In this document: positions 1 to 12,760 of the stretch, one piece after another
Position numbering within the stretch: position 1 is the first letter of the stretch
How the letters are laid out: each line of letters opens with the position of its first letter
Source: Cristatella mucedo
Lineage: Eukaryota > Bryozoa > Phylactolaemata > Cristatellidae
DNA: 64,000 nucleotides
NCBI GenBank assembly: GCA_009760855.2
Contig: WPIO01000010.1
Location: forward strand, 8,723,501-8,787,500
Direction of reading: 5' to 3'
Program-made: the position numbers and the translations under genes
The notes under the pieces: generated by a model
What the model was told of the DNA's origin: nothing
Database searches by the model: none
Seen by the model: the letters and a program-made list of their open reading frames with translations, nothing else

Positions 1-2736
1 TGGCACCTCGATAAGTTATTGATTATACTCAATACATTACATGTAATTGTTTATTTCTTAGCTTCCCTGCATAATAAAAACTGCTACAGAGTTAAATACG
101 ATCTAAATCTTGTGCATTTTGAATGAAATAAGGATCTGGTGGTAGGTGCACAGAAACTTTTGGAAGGCAGTGTATATGCCAGTAACTATAACAGGTGCCA
201 AAAAACGTCATGGAAAGCAGGGCAGATAACTAAGCAGCTAATTCAACTAAGAAGATATATGACACATCTATCGAAACAGCCAAAAAAGAACAGCTGTCTG
301 AACCCACGGACCAGAAGTGCAGCAGAAACGATGGAGGATTAGGTACATGAATGCAGCTGTGACGGACAGTGCCAGTGAAGACATATACACTGCATGGACA
401 TACTGCCGGTCCCTAGGCTACCAAGGAGTGTAACAAGTGCCAAAAGCAGTAAGGATCTACACACGGAGAATGTGCACAAGTAAAATGCACGACTCTGGCC
501 AGTCCGACATACAGCCGAGTGATTTTATGCGGCTGGTTCACCGGAGGATGCCTCCAACGTGACTACTTCGATATGGCTGCACCAGGTCATCAAGTGAGCC
601 TTACACACCAAATGTAGAAACAAGAAAAGCACCAAAGCAATCTGCACCGTGGACAGAGGTTTGCAATGACCTTGGAAAGCATCCAGCAGAGACACACCGA
701 GAGACCTTGTCCATTCTTACCAAGTGCTTGAGGATTGAGGATGGGATTGTCAAGGGTGGGCTCTTGGGGAAGGTTCTGGCTGAAGGCAAGACTATTTCTA
801 CCTCGCCGACCACAGTTCCTGAGCTCTGCTTGTGTCTTGCTACTAGTCCCAGCAAAACTGATAATAAAAATAAGTCTTTTGCAAAACATCCTAAAAGAAT
901 CTAATCTCTATGCAGGCCCCTAATAACTGGCTACGAGAGAGGCAATTAGCAATGGCTAATGAAAAGCCAGGCATCCGACTTGACATGCAAGGCGCCCTTG
1001 CCTGGTTTCGCCACTTGTTACTTTAAATATGCTTAACTTTGTTAACCCCTGAGGCATGTCAGCTCTGAAGCTTCCAGCTTGCTTCAATACTTGGGGCCTG
1101 GGGGCTATAAGAATATGCTAATGGGACATCCTGCTGAGCCATCCTGAACCAGAGCTGCAGCAGAGCAGATACCTTTTAGCTCTATCATTGTGTCCCGTGC
1201 AACCATCTCTTATCAGGCTGCATCCCCACGAGCTCGGCTGCATTCCTGCAGCAAGCAGCCTATCCGGTCAGCTGCTGGTCTCAATATAATGATACAAAAT
1301 ATTTTCTGCTGGCCTATTCACAGTTAAAGGCAAGTGTGGTGACCCTAAGGCCTTGCAAAGGTCTTTTCATTTAAGGACACCTTTCAGTAGCTGTCTCACT
1401 CCAAGCGTCACGTAAGGGCGAGTCGGTTATGAGAGTGGTGACTTCAGAAATGACCAAGTTGCTTTAACTCTGGTTTCTTGTTATTAAGGTCGTCCCCCAA
1501 GGATTAGACAACGTCTCCTTCTTTCTTCATAGCACTACGATATTGACGTGGGCAATCCAGCACAGTTGAAAACCAGGAGGCCAGTTCGGCTGGCGGGCAA
1601 GAATCTCTGGCCACTCATGGGATGCAAACTTTACAACTTCTCCAGGGTCATGACTCCATGATAGCAACCCAGCAGTCCACAGTCTCTTGAAACAGCATTT
1701 TCTGCAACCACCTGTGCCATTCTGTACGAGACCTCGATAACGAAGCATTGTAGCAGACACATCAGATCGCACCACGTGTGCATGTTTCTGATTAGGAGAT
1801 TGGGACTGAGGAATCAGCAACAGTTGAATGTGCACATTACATACGGCCCAAAGACTGGCATGAGTATGCCAGTACTTACTGTAGAGCAGCAATAAGCAAT
1901 TATTACGGGTCATACAAGTTAGGGTGCACTCTTCCGAAACAACCTACGGTTTGGTGACTCTCCTGCCCAGCTTCGGGCAGATAGCCTCCTCATCACTGGG
2001 GCCATCAAGCAGGGACATGCAATCTCACTACATACAGGGCATAGAAAAAAATGGTCGTACAGGCTATAGCGACAAATGGGCATACAGGGCATAGCGACAA
2101 ATGGTGCAGACGATCCTTCCACCAACAGGATTAAAACCCGGTACTCTCATTCTGTCGAAACGAGTGAGTTGATATGATTCTCGTCTCTGGTTGCAAAGGT
2201 CATGGGCTCAACTCTCAAGGAAGATTCGACATATTCTTCTTCATTATAGTATTGTGATATCCTATCTGGCTGCTCCGGCCCTTTATAAATCCAGCTAATT
2301 GCTTAAGCCAAGATGTATTTCCGGTGGGTCCCGAGCAGGTGGCAGTGACCGATTGGCTACTAAAGGCCCCCCCCCCGGCAAAGTAATGGTCAAAGATGAA
2401 AGCATAAAAGCTGGCACAGGTAGAGCAAAACATGCAATGCAGTGCACTCACATCATAAGCTGCCACAGCATTGGACTGAAACCTTATTCAAAGGTTACAG
2501 GCAACCTGTAGTATTATGTCATACCACGATTGCCTGCCAAGTATTCGAAGTTTCAAAGATGGAGATTCCAATGTAATCTAGGAGGCGACTTGAGAATAAA
2601 ATCTGTGTTCACAGACAGTCAGCAAACCGAGCCAGATGACAGCAGAGCAGCACGGTGACACTTTGGGACAGAGTGTATTTGTTGCAGCAAGCTGCTCTAC
2701 ACTCGCTATCAACATTTGCAAGTTCAGCCTACTCAC
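1..2736. other. ABCG intron sequence, nothing recognised
   Basis: This is intronic for the ABCG1-like gene if its remaining exons lie to the left. I see no convincing exon on either strand. The open frames at 590-889, 1527-1913 and 2215-2466 have no protein-family features and no matched splice sites. A short direct duplication of about 20 bp (GGCATAGCGACAAATGG-like) occurs at 2035-2105. Confidence 0.5.
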
Positions 2737-2926
2737 AAGTGCCTCCTTCTCAGAGGCAGGCATCGCCTCGGAAAGCTTAAGCTGAGCTGAACACGTCATT
2801 GCCTCTTCAACGCTCAGGTGAGGCAGAAGCTGATCATCTTGCATTATGTAACACGACCATTTGCGGAACTTGCGCAGTATGCGGGGCCTCGAGTTGACCA
2901 AGATGTCTCCTTCGACATACTTTGTT
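2737..2926 (-). CDS. ABCG1-like: ABCG1-like exon 3 (Q-loop)
   Basis: The acceptor is CTGCTGTAG|AACAAAG and the donor CACTT|GTGAGT. AG + A gives Arg, so the frame runs [19 protein letters not shown], then [19 protein letters not shown] and [19 protein letters not shown]. The Q-loop Gln sits in IMQDD. No gap is needed against ABCG1 at the exon 2-3 joint. The exon ends on a codon boundary after SEKEAL. The next exon is outside the window. Confidence 0.9.
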
Positions 2927-3214
2927 CTACAGCAGGCAACAGCATGGTTATGTACAGCAGCCACGCCAAACCGCATACAGAAACACACGTGTCTGTACAA
3001 GTGAGAGCATAGTGCAAGCCACTCACTACCAGTGCAGCATGGAAGTTTTAATAATAAAGAACACTAGTTGACATGAAAGTATGCCAGGAATAGACTCACA
3101 ATGCAGCGTAAAAGCCGCTAAGGTTCTTATGCTGCTATAGAAATTAGGCCTTTGAATAAGCTGGTCTTAACTTTTAGCTTACCTTTTAACTTTAACTTCT
3201 TCACTGGGTCTTAG

Positions 3215-3375
3215 ACAGTGGTAAGGTACTCACATTTCTTGACCCGAGTCGCGAATCTGAGAACTGCAGAATGCAATTCCGTATTGCTCACTGAAAGCAG
3301 GCTGAAAGTGGCTAGGGCTCGCTGCTGCTATATAAAAGAGGCTGTTGGATCAGTTAATCTCTAGTGCTCTTTCTT
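3215..3375 (+). mobile_element. SINE family B copy (diverged)
   Basis: A tRNA-like stretch with CCCGAGTCGCGAATC as a box B candidate, then GCTGCTGCTATATAAAAGAG GCTGTTGGATCAG. The tail differs from family A. A second tail-like piece lies just upstream at 3135-3165 (GCTATAGAAATTAGGCCTTT). Confidence 0.45.
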
Positions 3376-4697
3376 GTCAATGACCAAGCTGTAGGACCAT
3401 CGACATTGACCATGTATAGCATACTGTTACAATTCAAAGCTGTGTGGTAGTTTGCATTGGAAAACTATTGCTGGAGAGCAGTCGATCTCTGTTCGCCTCT
3501 CTAGCAGTGAGTTTAAACGGGATTCCAGGAACCACAAAGTCCGAAATTCCGTAGCTTGTCTCAAACCATCGACAAGGCTTACAGTCGCTCCTCCCACATC
3601 GAAACCCCACACCCTCGATAAACAGTGGCCAGCCACTTGTTGCAGCAAAGGGATAAGCTAGGGAATCGGGCAGAGAAAACAGCTATCGTCCATGGAGAGA
3701 AACTCGACGAGCCACCTGCCTGGCTTACCTCCTAGGCAATACGAGATCACACACAAGCTGTAGCCACGGCCTCCCTGCCACCAGTGATGTAGGGCCTTGA
3801 GGCAAGAACCCCTTGCAGGTTACAGCTGGGGCAGCTGCCAGCCTGTGCAAGTAAAGCCTGGACCCAGCAGAACCGACGACTAGCCGGACTGGCTTACTCA
3901 GCCAATGGGGGATGGTTGCCATAGCAACTGCCCACAGAGGCTAGGCCACAGGACAAGAAGCTGGAACACAGACGAGCCTTCTACTCCGGTCTGGCAGGCA
4001 GTCGAGCACCAGCGGTTAACATTAACATTCTCTGCAATGCTAGTGGCAATTCTCATCGATAGAAGGATCCAAGCTGGATCACGGCTGTCAAGTTTGAGCA
4101 ATGAGTGCAAGCCAGTGGTCACGGGTCGTGAAGACTGGAGGTGCCCGGCTGGCTCAGCAAACACCTGACCAGGGGCATCATCTAATTACAACTGCAACAT
4201 AGCAAAGACCTCACACCTCATCGAGCCTGCCGAGTCGACTCGTTGCAAGAACTTCAAACCCTCTCGTAGAAGAACCTTCTGGATGAGTCAGATAAAAGTT
4301 CCAGACAGATCAAAGGTCAGACCTTCGCCCACCAAGTAAGGGCTCAACATGAACTGCCAACCCCTCCTACTCTTACATGCGTCTAAAATGACGCACTGCA
4401 GTTATATGTGCATACACCAACTATAGCACGAGTTGCATGCTGATGCCTATTAGAGGATTTCATAGTGCTGTCCAGGCAGCCAGTAATCTGGACATTCGTC
4501 GTTGCTTGAGTGCGTTGCCTCCTTGGTCCAGACGGCCTACTTTCAGCTAAGACATTTTGCTTAATTCGCACACTTGTTACGTCTAAACTACTGTAATCCC
4601 TTGTTTTAGGACTCCCGGCCATCGCCTTTAATCGTCTGAAACTAGTGCCAAACTCAGCACCTGGTCTAATCTGTCGTCAAAGGCATAGCTGCTGCCA

Positions 4698-4832
4698 CGG
4701 CTGGTTTGGTCCAGTGGTTAAGATGCTTGCCCCGACTAAGGTGTGGCTGAGGTCGTGGGCTCGAGCCCCGAGGTGAAGTACCTGAATAGAGATTAAGTTA
4801 TATTGGGGCGCTATATAAATGAATTAGATATT
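4698..4832 (+). mobile_element. SINE family A copy
   Basis: Box A-like GGTCCAGTGGTTAAGATGCT and box B-like GGGCTCGAGCCCC of RNA polymerase III promoters, then CCTGAATAGAGATTAAGTTA and GGGGCGCTATATAAATGAAT. Typical of a tRNA-derived SINE; not a functional tRNA gene, because no acceptor stem closes. Confidence 0.8.
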
Positions 4833-4884
4833 TTGTCACATCACTACTGTGAGGATCACTGGTTTCCATCGAGCATTGTACATA

Positions 4885-5065
4885 ATAATAACAATAATAA
4901 TGCAGTTGATACAGTGCCATCAGAAAGCCCAATCTCTTTCTAGGCACTTTACATTTGCTGCAAAGGAAGCACGATTGAATGGTTAGTGGTAATAGGCTGA
5001 ATGAACAACAAGAACAACATGGGTAGTGGCAGCATGCTCAGCATCAAGCACGCATAAGCACGTAT
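4885..5065 (-). mobile_element. LINE 3' tail (solo)
   Basis: AATAATAACAATAATAATGC followed by CAATCTCTTTCTAGGCACTT and the 3' untranslated sequence down to GCATAAGCACG. A minus-strand copy reduced to about 180 bp. A plus-strand LINE relic begins within 30 bp of its far end. Confidence 0.75.
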
Positions 5066-5084
5066 CACATGTAAGATCCGCCTG

Positions 5085-5520
5085 TCTGGCTTACAAGTTG
5101 CTTTGCTTGCTTACAGCTTACACAGCAGCCTACGTATCCGACCTCCCCGCTCTTCCAGTCACGTGCTTTCGAACCACTCACTCCTCGGCTTCCAGTCGTC
5201 TTGCTGGTCCTCCGTGCACTAAACTGAAGTCTTTAGTATGTGTCGAAAGTCTGGAACTTGTTTCCAGCTGCAGTCACCACCCGTAATGACTTTGCACTAT
5301 TTAAGTCTCAGCTAAAGAAATACACTTTCCCTGAGCCCCAGCGACCGTGCCTTTCTTCCTGTGCGCATTTTGTGCTTTGCGCCTAATTTAGTGCATTTTA
5401 CTAACCAGGGGTCCTACTAAACAGTGGCCCTGAGTGTCTACTTGTGTGGTTTTGCTTGCTCGTCCAAGCTTGATACCATGCTAGTCACTAACCCTTAGTT
5501 ATTGCTTATCTTACAGTTCA
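5085..5520 (+). mobile_element. 3' end of a second LINE family
   Basis: An 86-codon frame reads AAYVSDLPALPVTCFRTTH SSASSRLAGP, the style of the LINE C-terminal domain ('AYLSDLL....RTTRSS'), then KSLVCVESLELVSSCSHHP. The non-coding end TTTAGTGCATTTTACTAACC AGGGGTCCTACTAA recurs at 16385 and 36265. Lies in ABCG intron 2. Confidence 0.6.
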
Positions 5521-6347
5521 AAAGCACACGGATAGATTTTTTGTTTACATGGGTGTTATATATGCAATACCCGATTATAGCCCTGTAATGCTTGACGGTG
5601 AGGTGCTGGTAACCTAACATTCTAACAGCGATGAGATAACAGCTGTCGAAACAAAAGAACGATCTGGCATACATCTAGGAAAGAAGGCACGAATATATTT
5701 GAGCACTGAACTATTTTTTTTAAAGCAAACAGCAACGACCTGTGAAGCTGTGCTGCTAGACCGTGTGGCACACGTTAGGAAAATTAAAGAACACCCATGC
5801 CCATCTCACAAAACAAAACCTACTTTTGAGAAAAGTCAGCATATTGCAGACATTTGAGGCAAGAAAAACTGTTGCTGGATACATCCAGACTACACGCTTG
5901 TTCGTCAATAATGGTGAGCACGACAGCAAGGCTACCACAAGCACCACTGTAGATTTTGTTTTCTACTACTACTGCAGGCCAGCCACGGGCAGCTCCATCG
6001 GCGCCCAATACCACTGCATCCTAAGCAGTCACCAGCGATGGACCATAATAGTGCCACCACCCCCACCCCCAATCCAGACCCAGGTCACTCTGTTAGCCTG
6101 TATGAAACTAAAATAAACAAGAATGGATTGCATTATCTTGTTCAACCAATCCAGAAGCCGATCTTTGAACTCAAGTCCAAGAGCCAAGCTATCTCACGAG
6201 CGTTTCGCATCGGTCAGCCAGCTGCCTCGTGCAGCCAGTGGATGGCTAGAAGTCCTGTCATGCAGCATGAACAGGTTGCCTACAGTAGCCCTAAATGCCG
6301 CAAGGCTGTGAGGTATGGGTCACCGACTGACGGTGCATTGCAGCCGC

Positions 6348-6371
6348 TATAGAGAGAGAGAGAGAGGGAGA

Positions 6372-6432
<61 letters not shown>

Positions 6433-6645
6433 CAAGAGACAGAGACAGACTGAGACAGAGACAGACAGAGACAGAGAGACAGAGACAGAGAGAGACAGAG
6501 AGAGACAGCAAGAGACAGAGACAGACAGACAGAGACAGGGAGAGACAGATAGAGACAGAGAGAGAGACAGAGAGAGAGAGACAGAGAGAGACATAGAGAG
6601 ACAGAGAGACGGAGAGAGAGAAAGACAGAGAGAGGAGCACTTTTT
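6348..6645 (+). repeat. (GA)n / (GACA) microsatellite
   Basis: About 300 bp of GA dinucleotides with interspersed GACA units. It creates long false Ser/Leu and Arg/Glu open frames on both strands. In ABCG intron 2. Confidence 0.97.
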
Positions 6646-7244
6646 TGAGCTTGCTCCATCTCTGCCACAGTAAACACGAGCCAGAGCTGCCGTGACAAGC
6701 CATAGCATCCTGGCAGCCTCAACATCAGCTGCTGCAACATCATGCTATCATGGTGCAACTGCTAGTGTGGCAGAAGCCGACTAACCGTAGTGAACAAGCT
6801 CTGACAGCAAAGCCTGACCCCAAGCCTGACATCAAGCACGACTGCTGTCCTGTCAGTCCTCATACTGACTGCCACTCCAATGAGAAAGCAGCCTTCGGCC
6901 AAGCTCCAGTCTGGCATCACGTGCAGTTTAGCAGCACAACCATTAGCACAGAAACTCTCTTGTTAAAGTTATTAGCATCTACTGTACTCTATAGCAGCAG
7001 CTCCAGGCTAAACATGCCATTTATATGCAGCCACTCCTTGCAGCTAAAGGATTCTATGTAGGCTTGGCAGCCAGGAATAGAGATACAACAAGCCATTCCG
7101 TGTAGTGCTGCAGCTCACTACACAAAGCCTCTTACTACCTATTTGAAATGCTTGAAGAAAGCATTGCATGGTAAGAGCTCGACTATAATGACGTAGCATC
7201 ATGCTCACGGCTGCAGTGCTGTCATTCTGGTAATGCTACTCACA

Positions 7245-7257
7245 CAAACTCTCTCTC

Positions 7258-7318
<61 letters not shown>

Positions 7319-7480
7319 TTTTCCCTCTTTCCTTCAACTCTTCCCTCTCCTCTGTCTCTATCTTCCTCTACCTCTAGTGCTCTCTTTCCTGTCGTCCCCC
7401 TCTCCTCTCTCTACCCCTCTTCTCTCTCTCTTTTTCATTCACTCACTCATTTACTCTCTTCGAGCACATGCTGTGCATAT

Positions 7481-7535
<55 letters not shown>
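7245..7535 (+). repeat. (CT)n then (GT)n microsatellites
   Basis: Pure CT from about 7248 to 7315, a pyrimidine-rich stretch to about 7460, and pure GT from 7483 to 7533. In ABCG intron 2. Confidence 0.97.
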
Positions 7536-7536
<1 letters not shown>

Positions 7537-8750
7537 ACGTGCACGTGCATCGTGCTATCAGCTACAGATACGGAAGCAAGGATGCTCGAACCGGTAAGCT
7601 AAAGCATTTGGGGTATCAAATACACACACGGGACTTCACATGTCAATGTACAGAGCATAGAGCAGCAGACTGACAACATAAGAGCATTGATCAGCCAAGC
7701 ATTAGATATACCCAAATTGTTCGGAGCTCGTCCCCGAATGCGAGCATTAAGCCTAGAAGAAATGCTTTTGCTTTTACGTGCAACGAAGTTGAGTAAAAAA
7801 GGAACGCCATGTTCCGCCCTCAAAGTTCAGAGAAACTTCACAGCACCATCACCACATTCTGCTCAGTTAGCCTTCATTTCACAGTAACCGGGGATAGCCC
7901 AACTCACTGACATAATTTCCTATCACTCTCGGGTGGGAGGGATGGTGGTTAGTGACGAACGCTGAAGGCTAGATAAGAACACGAGAATCACTCCCAAGTC
8001 AGCGCCCCAATTCAGCCAAGGTAAGCATGCTTCTTTAATATAATAATGGTATAAATGTGCATAGATACTGATGTGAGTACATACGCAGCTAAACCAAAAC
8101 GCCAACTAATATGCCATCACTTGCCACCGTAGCTCGGTGGGCAGTCAAGCAGCCGTTTCCGGCAATTCCGAAGCTAGAGGGAACAGCAAGAAAGGAAGCA
8201 GGAAGTGCCTCATTACATCGACATCGGGAGATGGTTGCTGTTTAGCCCAACGGCTTCCTAGATATATGAACAACTCAGAGAATAACGGGGCTCAGTAATC
8301 GGTGAACCACTCAAGCGGTTGGCCTGGATAAAACAAAGCTAAGTGAAATCAGCCCTCGACATGCCAGCCCAGCAATAACTTGATCTGGACCTGACGACAC
8401 AGGAAGTGCCTACCATCAGCTGTACTACCGAACGGTGTAACCGCCCTACCGGTCAGACTCCGCCCTCTAAGCCTCTACACAGCAGCAGGCCCACAGCTGT
8501 GTTGCAAGCCGCTGAAGCTCACACGGAAAAGAATTCGGCCACACCGAGTTCCTTTCCACCATATGTTTCGTGCCTAGTTTGAGATTTAGTTCTCTTGGGG
8601 TGCTACACAGTGTCTTATTATTTTTATTAAAGAAGTGGGTTCGGTGGCAGTGCTGCACAGAACAGCTCTCTCACACATGTCTGCAGTTAGGCTGCATGCA
8701 GCCGCAGTCTCAGCAGGGTGGCTGCAGTGGTGGGCAGCAGCAGTGCCCAC

Positions 8751-8868
8751 CTGTAGCCGGCCAGTATGTTCATCAGCGACGACTTGCCAGCGCCAGACGG
8801 CCCCATGATGGCCGTCAGCTCGCCAGCTTTCATTAAGCCTGACGATTTGTGCAATATAGTCTTGCTGC
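8751..8868 (-). CDS. ABCG1-like: ABCG1-like exon 2 (Walker A)
   Basis: The acceptor is CGTCTTTTAG|GCAGC and the donor TACAG|GTGGGC. It encodes [19 protein letters not shown], then [29 protein letters not shown] is the Walker A loop that holds ATP phosphates; the Lys and following Ser are intact. The wording [20 protein letters not shown] is typical of ABCG1/4. Confidence 0.92.
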
Positions 8869-9139
8869 CTAAAAGACGAAGTCGACTATGACGTGCCACA
8901 ATTAGAGGGCATGACAAGGACTCAAGGTGCCAGCCTCACGGGCAAACAGGCAGTGAGCTCGAGGCAGCATCATGTAGCTGCTGCAATTGCCAGCCTGCTA
9001 AGCAGTGATGCTATGTAGATAAACACATAAGCACGTCATAACCCAAGGATAGACCAGACCACCTCGCACAACATTACTTTGCGATTCTGCTGTGTGGCAA
9101 GCCTGATGGACAGCAATTGTCCCACATAGTCCAGATAGT

Positions 9140-9260
9140 AGCAGGTAATAATAATATAACAATAATAATACACCTGATAAAGCATGCTCAGAGAAGTCAA
9201 TCTCTTTCTAGGCGCTTTGCATTTGCTGCAAAGGAAACATGATCGAATGGTAGGCGGTTT
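9140..9260 (-). mobile_element. LINE 3' tail (solo)
   Basis: (AAT)n-type start, then CAATCTCTTTCTAGGCGCTT and TGCTGCAAAGGAAACATGAT. Minus-strand copy truncated to its 3' untranslated end, in ABCG intron 1. Confidence 0.75.
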
Positions 9261-9601
9261 GTGAAAGTTCTGCACACAGGCTCTAGTTGCTACAGTTAAT
9301 TTTGTGTAACAACAGTGATCATTGCTATCATCACCTGTCGGCATGACCTTCCTAAACATTATGTTGTGACAGGCAGATTTCCTTATGCATCCAATGAGAT
9401 CCCTTTGGGGGGTCGACAATTATGCCTAAAACCATGTTGCCTCTCCCCATTAGCCAGCTTATGAACTTCAATGGTTGATTTCTCTATCTATTGTTATGAA
9501 CGCACTGTAGCAGCTCCAAACTAATGTCTCGTTGAGCTAGCATCCTGAAGCAAGCCCAGCTAACAAGTCATAGGTGCAGCACCAACATATACACTCACAC
9601 T

Positions 9602-9603
<2 letters not shown>

Positions 9604-9685
<82 letters not shown>

Positions 9686-9692
9686 TGCTCGA

Positions 9693-9775
<83 letters not shown>

Positions 9776-9812
9776 CACACACAAACAAACACACACAAAC
9801 AAACACACACAC
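9604..9812 (+). repeat. (CA)n microsatellite
   Basis: About 210 bp of CA with a few interruptions (GCTCGAACG at 9687-9695). In ABCG intron 1. Confidence 0.97.
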
Positions 9813-10999
9813 AGATAAGCCGATGATAGCAGAACATTCCAGCAATAAAGAGCACAGATATCCATACCCATAATATAAGGAGTAGTCGGAAACAGCCACC
9901 GAGGGCCGCATCCATACAACACCAGCCATAGCATACAATTCAGTACCAAAGCCAAAAGTACAACTGAGTATTTAAATAGACTTTTAATAATATCTAAACC
10001 ATAGATTATAACTTATCCGGTTCCTGATCATTACAATTCAAGAACCTACAATTATTTCAAGCTCGGTTCTAATCTGAACGATTTAGCAGGCACATATTCC
10101 ACTACCCATGTCACTTGGCATTTGCTAGTTCTCCACTGATCTCCACAGATGCAATCAAAGCACTCTTCTAGCCCATCTACCCCTACGATAACCTAGATTT
10201 GTTAGTTCGTCCATTAGTAAGTCCACCACTGACGTCATATTTACATGGAGTCCTCAGGCTTTCATTCCAGCAGCTCCAGCTCACTGCACTACGACCCCTG
10301 TTTGCTGTCTCTCTCGGAATTACTACTAGAGCTTACCAGTTTCCACTCAGACCAGCTGAGATGGCCTATTGAAAAGCTACCAGAGTGAGCACGACTTGCC
10401 GAAAGTCGTACTGGGCTTGTGCCTTTGGTAAGTGATGGACATGAATACATAGAATCTGCCTGCGATTCTCCACGGGGGAGGGGAAGAGCTTATTATATCA
10501 ATCCCTACAATAAGCTAGGTTTGTTAGCTTAGCAGTCAATGGGGGCAGGATCACTAGTGAGGTTATCTGACACTCAGGCTCGCCTGCCAAACCAATGTTG
10601 TGGAGTTTTCCTTAAGTTTTCTTGTCTGCTGGCTTGTTGGCACTGAGTATGCATTGCCTGCATAAATAAGGAAATCCCTTTGCCGTCATCTCAAGGACAA
10701 CTCGCCCCTAATCCTCCTTCCCCGAAGGAAGGCTATCCCAGGGGCCTCCATATTGGCCTCTAAACACTCAGCTTCCAACTCTTCAGTCCACTCGAGAGCT
10801 TCTAGCAAGGTGTCCAGATCCAAGTACCAGTCGACTACACATCCGACCACAAACAAATCAGCTGGTCAAAGCGGCCCAGGAAAGGGAATTGTCCTAGCGA
10901 TTCGTGAAGCTTCGAAACGTCGACACAAGAGCAGGCGGCACGGAGCATTTTGACGATCGATTGACTGCCTCGGTGGGTGCGGTGGGGGTGTGAAGCAGC

Positions 11000-12760
11000 C
11001 CTGCCATTCGCTATTCGCTGGAAAGATGGGTCCGAAGAGACGACTCTGTGAGCATATGGATGGCTCGACTGCCTGCATCCCGCTGCATAGCAGACAGCCG
11101 CCTAATCTCACGCCCAAGCCGACTGGCTGGCGGGCGCGGCTCTCCTCAACGTACGCCGAGAGCCTCGCATGCCGCGCACGGAGGGGCTGCCATGTCTCTC
11201 TCGTACTTCTCGAGACCGTCCCGAGTCACGCCCTCGTACACTGCCTATGCCGCCCGCACTGTCGCAGCGAGCATTCCGTCTGCCTTACGCAGCGATAGCG
11301 GCGACGCCGAGGCAGAGCTCGACAGTCGGGGCGAGGTTGTCGACCTGAGATGAGTGAGACTCGGCTACGGCGCCAGCCAACGCCGGACTGAGTGCTGGAG
11401 CTGCCTCGTTCGTTCGTTGGTTCGTGAGCAGGCGGGCGGGCGGGCGGCGCCAGCGGCCGGGCGAACCTTTCGTGAATCCTCCCGGTACTTCGTAGGTGAG
11501 ATTTCGGAACTCGATGTCGACGAGCTTCCTGCCGCTGTACACGCCGAACGGATGCGACGCCTCCGACTCGGACTTGCCCGAAGCGTAAGCAGCGTCCGGC
11601 AGACGAGGCTTCGCTTTGACGGGCGCGTCGATGTGAACGTGCACCGGCAGTAAATCCGCCATGCCGAGGTCCGGGTATCGGGCCGGCGGTTAGCGAGACG
11701 ACTCCCTCCAAACGGCAAGCGACGACAGCGACACCCAGGTGCAGAGCGAGCAGACAGTCCACCCGCGTACTCGACGTGAGAGTTAGCTCAGACTCGCCGA
11801 TTTGTAGGGGGTATCACCATCCTCACGAGCTATCTGCTCAATTCTCTTGCGTCAATGACATACGTAAATGCACACATACTTATCAATATATTATTTAATA
11901 TAACATATATGTTGAAATATAAACTTTTTTGGTCAATTCGAATTTAGCATAATCGAGGTTGTGAGTGATGTACTCAGCCACCCTCGTTGGTTGGCCGTGC
12001 TTCGGCCGGATGTCCGTGCACCTGACTGGCCTCCGAGTGCATTCTTCTAACGTTTGTAGGAACCGCGCTTGATCTATATGCACGTGACCGTGTACCGGTC
12101 AATGTCCGTTTTTATTTTTAACTGCATCACGATGCGTTTCGCCAGGGTATGCCAGACCGCGGCTGCGAAGCGCCCATGCTACGGCCAGAGGTCTCGCACT
12201 TTAACCCATGCTAGACAAGCGGGCGACCCGACCTGGGGCTGTTTTCCCCGGATATGACTATTAAGCGCGACACGCACCTTGCAAGGGGGGGTAACTGAGA
12301 GTGTGACGTACCCGTACCTCGCCGACCCTTCCAGTCGCTCTGAGGAGCTGGTCAGGACGGCATCAGCAGCTCAGCGCCGGCGTGTGTGGCAGCGCCGCCG
12401 CTACCTTCGCGCGCGCACCCGACTGCTGGATCGAATATGTGCATCGCGCATTTGAGAGCGGCTCTCCTCCCCTTTCGGCGACTCATCCGCTGCTTCGCGT
12501 GCTCACATTGTACGACGATAAAAACCATCGTACTAGTTACGGGCCGAACTTGTGTTGCTCAGACTTTAGAGCGCCGAACCACAAAATGGGCCCAGTCAGC
12601 GTTTCCCATGCAGCCTCCGCACGCGATCTGGGTATGCAGTTCGAAAACGAGGCATACCGAGATGGCCACGTCAGCTTCGAGGTTGCGTCTGCACTCTCTA
12701 ATTTCCGTAACAGTGCACAAATTCGGGCTTGCCAAGCCAGTCTGTGCATCTGCGACATCC
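11000..12760. promoter_or_regulatory. CpG-rich block around the ABCG1-like start
   Basis: The DNA changes visibly to CG-rich here, with many CpG dinucleotides, a GGGC(GGGC)n tract at about 11431-11446 in the start of intron 1, and the ABCG start codon at 11662. Outside it the window is AT-leaning and CpG-poor. It is the likely promoter region of the minus-strand ABCG gene. I cannot point to a transcription start site or a TATA box. Confidence 0.45.
11467..11662 (-). CDS. ABCG1-like: ABCG1-like exon 1 (start codon, N-terminus)
   Basis: Starts with ATG in a good context (CGGCATGG) and encodes MADLLPVHVHIDAPVKAKP, a polar linker, then DIEFRNLTYEVPGGFTK. The last part matches the ABCG1 'IEFRDLSYSVPEG' strand that opens the nucleotide-binding domain. 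The donor AAAG|GTTCGC is weak but leaves one base that makes a Gly codon with exon 2, giving [15 protein letters not shown]1 has a longer N-terminus; upstream non-coding exons may exist. The exon lies in a CpG-rich block. Confidence 0.75.

Larger units (their letters stand above)
2737..11662 (-). other. ABCG1-like: Gene span: ABCG1/ABCG4-like half-transporter, 5' part
   Basis: Three coding exons joined in frame give the first 168 residues of an ABCG half-transporter. ABCG1 and ABCG4 export sterols across membranes as dimers. The part in view covers the N-terminus and the nucleotide-binding domain up to just past the Q-loop. The signature motif, Walker B and all six membrane helices would lie beyond position 1; I searched the minus strand of 1-2700 for the signature/Walker B exon and did not find it. 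The phrase [19 protein letters not shown] fits ABCG1/ABCG4 better than the insect white/scarlet group. Orthology to one of the two cannot be decided. Confidence 0.85.

Noticed and set aside
1527-1913. 128-codon minus-strand ORF as an ABCG exon
   Set aside because: Lacks the LSGGQ-type signature and Walker B; no family resemblance.
4698-4770. Functional tRNA gene
   Set aside because: Box A and box B are present but no cloverleaf closes, and the same head recurs with a LINE-like tail in several copies.
6280-6758. ORFs of 93-155 codons
   Set aside because: GA/CT microsatellite.
9604-9812. CRISPR-like or telomeric array
   Set aside because: Simple dinucleotide repeat without spacers; not a telomere unit.
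9537-9955. ORFs of 99-133 codons
   Set aside because: CA/GT dinucleotide repeat read in several frames.
10753-10953. Ser-rich plus-strand ORF
   Set aside because: Short, low complexity, no splice sites or conserved motif.
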